In this document: positions 60,037 through 64,000 of the stretch, piece by piece | Numbering within the stretch: position 1 is the stretch's first letter | Layout: the number at the start of each line of letters is the position of its first letter | Assembly (NCBI GenBank): GCA_023429135.1 | Contig: JAEYWD010000094.1 | Coordinates: forward strand, 1 to 64,000 | DNA length: 64,000 nucleotides | Source: Bacteroidota bacterium | Lineage (GTDB): Bacteria; Bacteroidota; Bacteroidia; Bacteroidales; JAAUTT01 | Direction of reading: 5' to 3' | The notes under the pieces: model-generated | Told to the model about the DNA's origin: nothing | The model's input: only the letters and a program-made list of their open reading frames with translations | Databases searched by the model: none | Position numbers and translations under genes: made by a program

Positions 60037-61893
60037 ATGAAGAAATTACTTATATATACCGGACTAACAGCATTGCTGATTTATTCGGTATTCTCCTGTA
60101 AAAAAGAAGAAAAAACTTTACCACCCAAAGTGCTGACATCCTCAGTGGATAACATACTCAATACCTCCGCCCGCGTGGGAGGAAAAGTATCGGAAGATGG
60201 CGGCAGTGAAATTACCGAACGGGGTTATTACTGGGATACGATAACGAATCCAGAGACCAAAGGGTTGAAAGTACAGATGGGAACAGGTGTTGGAGTTTTC
60301 TACGACACTTTAAAAGGATTGAAATCAGGAAAAAAATATTTTGTAAAAGCATTTGCAAAAAACAATGTAGGAACAGCTTACGGGGAAAAAACATTTTTTA
60401 CCACCCAGATTCACCTGCCAACGGTAACAACTTCGCAGGTAACACAGCGCACCTCCAGTTCGGCAACAGTAGGCGGTACAGTTATCGACGACGGCGGCTT
60501 TGAAGTTACTGCGAGAGGTGTTTACTGGGGAGTTCATCCCAATCCGGCAATCACAGGCATTAAAGTTGAAATTGATAAAGGGAAAGGCGCTTTTTCAACT
60601 AACCTTACTGAACTCGCCCGAACATCAGAATATTATTATGTTGCATTCGCTACCAACATCAAAGGGACTTCCTATGGCGACGAGATAAACTTCAGGACAG
60701 AACCGGTGGCACCCATTCTGAAAACTATTCCCGCAAAAGATATTACAACACACACGGCCCTGGTGGGAGGTGAAATAACTTCTAACGGAGGAGCTACCGT
60801 AACCGAACGCGGGATATACTGGGGAGCCAATCCAAACACCATTACAACCGGAACCAAACTGGTTATCGGACCTGATGGAACATTTGCTTCAACCCTGTCA
60901 AATCTCACACCGGGTTCAACCTATTACTACACAGTTTACGCAGTAAACAGCATTGGCACCTCTTACGGTACCGAAATGAAGTTCACCCTTCTGGGAAAGA
61001 ATCCTTCTGCCAAAACACTCGCAGTAACAAATCTCAGCCGCGAAACCGCTATTTTGAACGGGGTGGTGAGCGCCAACAGTTTAAACACAACGGTGAGGTT
61101 CGAATACGGCTTAACAACCGCTTACGGATCGGTAATTAATTACAATACCCCGGTTACACAGGATAACGACACCATTCGGGTAAACATTACGGGTTTGACA
61201 TCGAATACCATTTACCACTACCGGATTATAGCCGAAAATGAACTTGGAACAGTTTATGGCAGAGACACGTCCTTCCGTACAGTGCTTACCGGAAAAACAG
61301 GAACAGTTACCGACAGAGACGGCAACACCTATAACACGCTCGGAATAGGATATCAGGAGTGGACAACAACAAACCTCCGAACCACAAAGTACAGCGATGG
61401 AACACCCATCCCCAGGGTAATGGCTGATACAAGCTGGGCTAAGTTGATTACACCTGCCTATTGCTGGTATAATAAGGATTCGGCAAATCATGCCACACCA
61501 TATGGCGCACTTTATAACTGGTATGTGGTTGAAACAGGCAAACTTTGTCCCACTGGCTGGAAAGTTCCCTCCAAGGAAGACTTTGAAAAACTGATCAATT
61601 TTATAGGTGATGCCAGTATAGCAGGAAAGATTTTAAAAGAAACCGGGTCAACCCATTGGAATACTTCAGGGTTAAACGGGAGTGATGATTATGGTTTTAA
61701 AGCCCTGCCCGGAGGATCGCGACTGGATGACGGTTCGTTTGATTACAAAGGTGTAGAAGGAAATTTCTGGAACTCGAACAATTACAGCACCCGGACGGCT
61801 TCCTATTTACAGTTGCTATACAACTACAACATGGCGCTACAGGGGTATATCTATAAGAAATATGGCTTGTCGGTACGGTGTATAAAAGAATGA
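60037..61893 (+). CDS. Fn3-like repeat lipoprotein with FISUMP domain
   Basis: A 618-residue lipoprotein: lipobox 'VFSC' (Cys21), about four fibronectin-III-like repeats of ~95 residues ('TERGYYWDT..NP', 'VTARGVYWGVHPNP', 'VTERGIYWGANPN', each ending 'N.GTSYG'), then a FISUMP domain (Fibrobacter succinogenes major paralogous domain, ~residues 420-618: 'DRDGNTYNTLGIGYQEWTTTNL', 'YGALYNWYVV', 'CPTGWKVPSKEDFEKL', 'GFKALPGGSRL', 'YGLSVRCIKE'). It is probably surface-exposed. The domain's role is not established. 11 bp after the YQAV gene. Confidence 0.9.
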   Translation: MKKLLIYTGLTALLIYSVFSCKKEEKTLPPKVLTSSVDNILNTSARVGGKVSEDGGSEITERGYYWDTITNPETKGLKVQMGTGVGVFYDTLKGLKSGKKYFVKAFAKNNVGTAYGEKTFFTTQIHLPTVTTSQVTQRTSSSATVGGTVIDDGGFEVTARGVYWGVHPNPAITGIKVEIDKGKGAFSTNLTELARTSEYYYVAFATNIKGTSYGDEINFRTEPVAPILKTIPAKDITTHTALVGGEITSNGGATVTERGIYWGANPNTITTGTKLVIGPDGTFASTLSNLTPGSTYYYTVYAVNSIGTSYGTEMKFTLLGKNPSAKTLAVTNLSRETAILNGVVSANSLNTTVRFEYGLTTAYGSVINYNTPVTQDNDTIRVNITGLTSNTIYHYRIIAENELGTVYGRDTSFRTVLTGKTGTVTDRDGNTYNTLGIGYQEWTTTNLRTTKYSDGTPIPRVMADTSWAKLITPAYCWYNKDSANHATPYGALYNWYVVETGKLCPTGWKVPSKEDFEKLINFIGDASIAGKILKETGSTHWNTSGLNGSDDYGFKALPGGSRLDDGSFDYKGVEGNFWNSNNYSTRTASYLQLLYNYNMALQGYIYKKYGLSVRCIKE

Positions 61894-61901
61894 TTTTTAA
61901 A

Positions 61902-61940
61902 TAATCTGCTGATTACTCTTTTTTGGTAATCAGCAGATTA
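61902..61940. terminator. 15-bp perfect inverted repeat between convergent genes
   Basis: TAATCTGCTGATTAC (61902-61916) and GTAATCAGCAGATTA (61926-61940) form a perfect 15-bp stem with a 9-base loop, between the stops at 61893 and 61955. T-rich bases follow on the minus strand. It probably works as a bidirectional terminator. Confidence 0.7.
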
Positions 61941-61954
61941 GCATTAGTGGTTTA

Positions 61955-62635
61955 TTATTTTCCCCATGCAAAGCCCAGACGAAAGCCGAGTGTGGAATAA
62001 ACGGACGTAGAACCCCAGGAAGTGAAATTATAATAATTTGGAAATTGACTCTTATAACTAAAAATAGCAAAAACATCAAGATAAGCCCAATTGCTTAACC
62101 TGCTCTGATAACCCATATTTATATTAGGATAAGCCCAGTTGTAAAAATATATTTTATAATTGCTGTTTTTTTCATCAGTATATTTAATTAGATCGGGAAT
62201 ACCTACACTTAGATAATATCCACTCATATTATTCCCTGAAAGACCTTTTGCTATCCTTTTTTTTATGCCTGGATAATATCTGATCTCCATAGATAAATTG
62301 CCATTAATTCCTTCCTGCAAGATACCAGACCCCATTTGTGTTTTTGTAAAAATCTGCATTGAAAAAGCCTTGGATAATTTTCGCTCAAATGCAAGTTCGA
62401 GACTGAATTCTTCCATACTATTCCGTATATTGAAAAAGGGGGAAACCTTTAAAAGCCATATTTCATTTTTGAGCTTAATGTCCAGATATTGGTATGTCTT
62501 GCGGTAATTATAATCTGAACTCTCTTTCTTTTCTTCGCAATAGCTTATACTATCAGTTTGGGAATACAAACTATTTGAAAGTAATGCAAACGACATAATT
62601 ATGTGAATCCTTATTAAATATGTTAGATATTTCAT
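61955..62635 (-). CDS. predicted outer-membrane protein, paralogue of the upstream gene
   Basis: A 226-residue protein with a signal peptide ('YLIRIHIIMSFALLSNSLYSQ'). The body is beta-strand rich ('YLDIKLKNEIWLLKVSPFFNIRN', 'LAFERKLSKAFSMQIFTKTQ', 'SGNNMSGYYLSVGIPDLIKY', 'NMGYQSRLSNWAYLDVFAIFSY', 'LGFRLGFAWG') and aligns by eye with the product of 62652-63281. The frame reaches 62686 but the ATG at 62635 leads straight into the signal peptide. Last gene of a minus-strand operon; family not recognised. Confidence 0.75.
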   Translation of the reverse strand: MKYLTYLIRIHIIMSFALLSNSLYSQTDSISYCEEKKESSDYNYRKTYQYLDIKLKNEIWLLKVSPFFNIRNSMEEFSLELAFERKLSKAFSMQIFTKTQMGSGILQEGINGNLSMEIRYYPGIKKRIAKGLSGNNMSGYYLSVGIPDLIKYTDEKNSNYKIYFYNWAYPNINMGYQSRLSNWAYLDVFAIFSYKSQFPNYYNFTSWGSTSVYSTLGFRLGFAWGK

Positions 62636-62651
62636 AATTCTTAATTTTAAA

Positions 62652-63281
62652 TTAAAGAGCCAATCCAATCTGAAAACCAAGCCCACTATAGTAATAGTTC
62701 CAGTACAGGTTATATCCCGACTTCAGAAACACATCAAAAAAGGCCCATTTATTTATTCGTTTTTGTAAACCTAAAGAAATTGAAGGGCTGGGTAGCTCAA
62801 ATAAATGAGGGAATTCGATATAACTGTAATTAGGGTTTCTCAAATAAATATTAAAAAAATCATTGAATCCAGCTTCCATATATAACCCGTTTAAATTATT
62901 CCCAGAAATTCGTTCCTTTATTTTTCGATTCATCAGATAATAATACCTGAAATTAAAACTGGTCGTATTGGTAAATCCATTTATTACACCAAACCTTGTT
63001 GAATTATAATAATTCAGCTTATTTATAAGAGAGAACGAGATTACCCGGCTTAACTTAACTTCGTAGGAAAGAGAGAAATCCAGTTGAACAAAATCTCTTG
63101 ACAACCAATATTGTGGAGATATCTTGAACATGCTTATTTCATCATTCAAATTAATATCAAGATACTGAAGCGTTCTTTTGGAACGGTTATCGATACTATC
63201 TGAGTTTTGTGCCTGTGATTTACCAAACACCAGAGAAAGTAGCACTACCAAAAACAGATTGATATATTTTTTAGCGGTCAT
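62652..63281 (-). CDS. predicted outer-membrane protein, paralogue of the downstream gene
   Basis: A 209-residue protein with a signal peptide ('FLVVLLSLVFGKSQAQ') and beta-rich body ('YLDINLNDEISMFKISPQYWLSRD', 'SYEVKLSRVISFS', 'SGNNLNGLYMEAGFNDFFNIY', 'SLGLQKRINKWAFFDVFLKSGYN', 'GLGFQIGLAL'). It shares block order with the next gene, 16 bp away, so the two come from a duplication. Its start overlaps the DUF4097-like gene by 4 bp. Small barrel-like protein of unknown function. Confidence 0.75.
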   Translation of the reverse strand: MTAKKYINLFLVVLLSLVFGKSQAQNSDSIDNRSKRTLQYLDINLNDEISMFKISPQYWLSRDFVQLDFSLSYEVKLSRVISFSLINKLNYYNSTRFGVINGFTNTTSFNFRYYYLMNRKIKERISGNNLNGLYMEAGFNDFFNIYLRNPNYSYIEFPHLFELPSPSISLGLQKRINKWAFFDVFLKSGYNLYWNYYYSGLGFQIGLAL

Positions 63282-64000
63282 AAGCTTTTTATGCTAATTG
63301 TATTGTAACTAGTACTAACATTGATCATTATTTTGCCTGAACCAAAGTTCAGGGTAGAGATTCCTGACTTTTGAACCAGATTTTTTCTAAGCTCGGGAGG
63401 TGCAATTATCTTTTCTTTCTGGGCCATGAGGCGGAAGGTAAAATCGCCGATATCTTTAACCCCGACATTTACTTTCGTCATCTCGCCTCTCACCATGATG
63501 GAAGCATTCACATCCGAAAGGTTGATCTCGCCAAATTTCCCTGTAATGTCAAGCATATTGTTTACCCCGCGGAGGCGGATTACGGCATTCTGCGATTCGA
63601 TAGTTATCGGACCATTAAGCACATCTCCGGTAATATCCGAAAAGGTTGAATGAACCTGAATATTCCCATCCACACTTTTCAGGTACAACTGCCCAAAATT
63701 TAACGAAACAGTCTGGGTTGCCTTAACCCCCGAAAGGGTAACATCGCCATAGATATTGGAAATAGTCAGAGTAACGCCATCGGGGACTTCAATTTCGTAT
63801 CGGGCGCTCAGGTTACTAGAAATCTCTTTAAAGCCACTCTTCGAATTAAAACTATTTGAGAGAAAAAGGGAATTACCCTGGTTTTCCATCTTGTAATCGC
63901 AACATTTGAGATCTTCTTCGGCGACTTTGAGGGAAGGATTTTTCGAAATAAGTGAAAGCTTCACCTTAATCATATTATTCGCCGATTTACCAATAAGGAT
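63278..64000 (-). CDS. DUF4097-like beta-helix protein (5' partial)
   Basis: The frame stays open to the right edge, so the N-terminus lies outside; the ATG at 63973 may not be the start. The visible ~240 residues show the regular DUF4097 pattern of short beta-strands: 'YEIEVPDGVTLTISNIYGDVTLSGV', 'SLNFGQLYLKSVDGNIQV', 'ITGDVLNGPITIESQNAVIRL', 'ITGKFGEINLSDV'. Such putative adhesin domains are often exported and found beside PadR/PspC or anti-sigma-type genes. The end overlaps the next gene by 4 bp. Function unknown. Confidence 0.75.
   Translation of the reverse strand: MLIGKSANNMIKVKLSLISKNPSLKVAEEDLKCCDYKMENQGNSLFLSNSFNSKSGFKEISSNLSARYEIEVPDGVTLTISNIYGDVTLSGVKATQTVSLNFGQLYLKSVDGNIQVHSTFSDITGDVLNGPITIESQNAVIRLRGVNNMLDITGKFGEINLSDVNASIMVRGEMTKVNVGVKDIGDFTFRLMAQKEKIIAPPELRKNLVQKSGISTLNFGSGKIMINVSTSYNTISIKSL

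Overview
The window is a piece of a Bacteroidota chromosome, most likely class Bacteroidia. The evidence is type IX secretion (T9SS) cargo with type A and type B sorting domains, two PorP/SprF partners, promoters of the TTG-N19-21-TAnnTTTG type with no clear Shine-Dalgarno sites, FISUMP and 'YQAV'-type surface proteins, and an atpD-atpC pair separated from the rest of the ATP synthase genes. I assign no genus.

Layout. 1-5163: the 3' part of a giant SprB-like repeat adhesin and its PorP/SprF partner. 5172-9896: a polysaccharide segment (GT4, FkbM methyltransferase, flippase, GT2). 9974-13061: two more type B cargo proteins and a second PorP/SprF. 13241-16152: a PspC/PadR/PspC envelope-stress operon with a palindrome over its promoter. 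16214-16284: tRNA-Gln with terminator. 16340-20304: an AT-rich accessory island next to the tRNA, holding a DUF262/DGQHR-like protein with a HEPN-like partner and an XRE/ImmA/PIN-like operon. 20369-21811: a GH76 mannanase.

22080-35585: a cobalamin riboswitch followed by a co-directional 13-gene run. It has a B12-linked DUF71 protein, BtuF, a corrinoid adenosyltransferase, BtuC, BtuD, a BtuB-like receptor, CobU, CobT, CobS, a PduX-like kinase, CobD, CbiB and a CobC-CbiP fusion. Together these import corrinoids, make the aminopropanol linker and build the nucleotide loop. No early corrin-ring genes are present.

35862-44926: an LVIVD/DUF4114 lipoprotein, a GT39-like membrane glycosyltransferase, a methyltransferase-GT2 fusion, a GT9 glycosyltransferase, an alpha/beta hydrolase, and atpC and atpD. 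The atpD-atpC gap can fold into a three-way RNA junction. 45251-49557: a type A cargo + YQAV pair, then a cytoplasmic-looking protein with five ~72-residue helical repeats fused to a GH16 fold lacking both catalytic glutamates. 49810-56263: methyltransferase, IlvE, DHCW-type cupin, MocR regulator, lamin-tail lipoprotein, RtcB and a SnoaL-like protein. 56816-64000: a second type A cargo + YQAV module with a beta-barrel protein and a FISUMP lipoprotein, then a minus-strand operon of a DUF4097-like protein and two paralogous outer-membrane-like proteins.

The best candidates for something undescribed are the HEPN-like/DUF262-like pair at 16375-18315, the repeat-pseudo-GH16 protein at 47491-49368, and the RNA structure between atpD and atpC. 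All domain assignments are from reading motifs by eye; no database search was possible.
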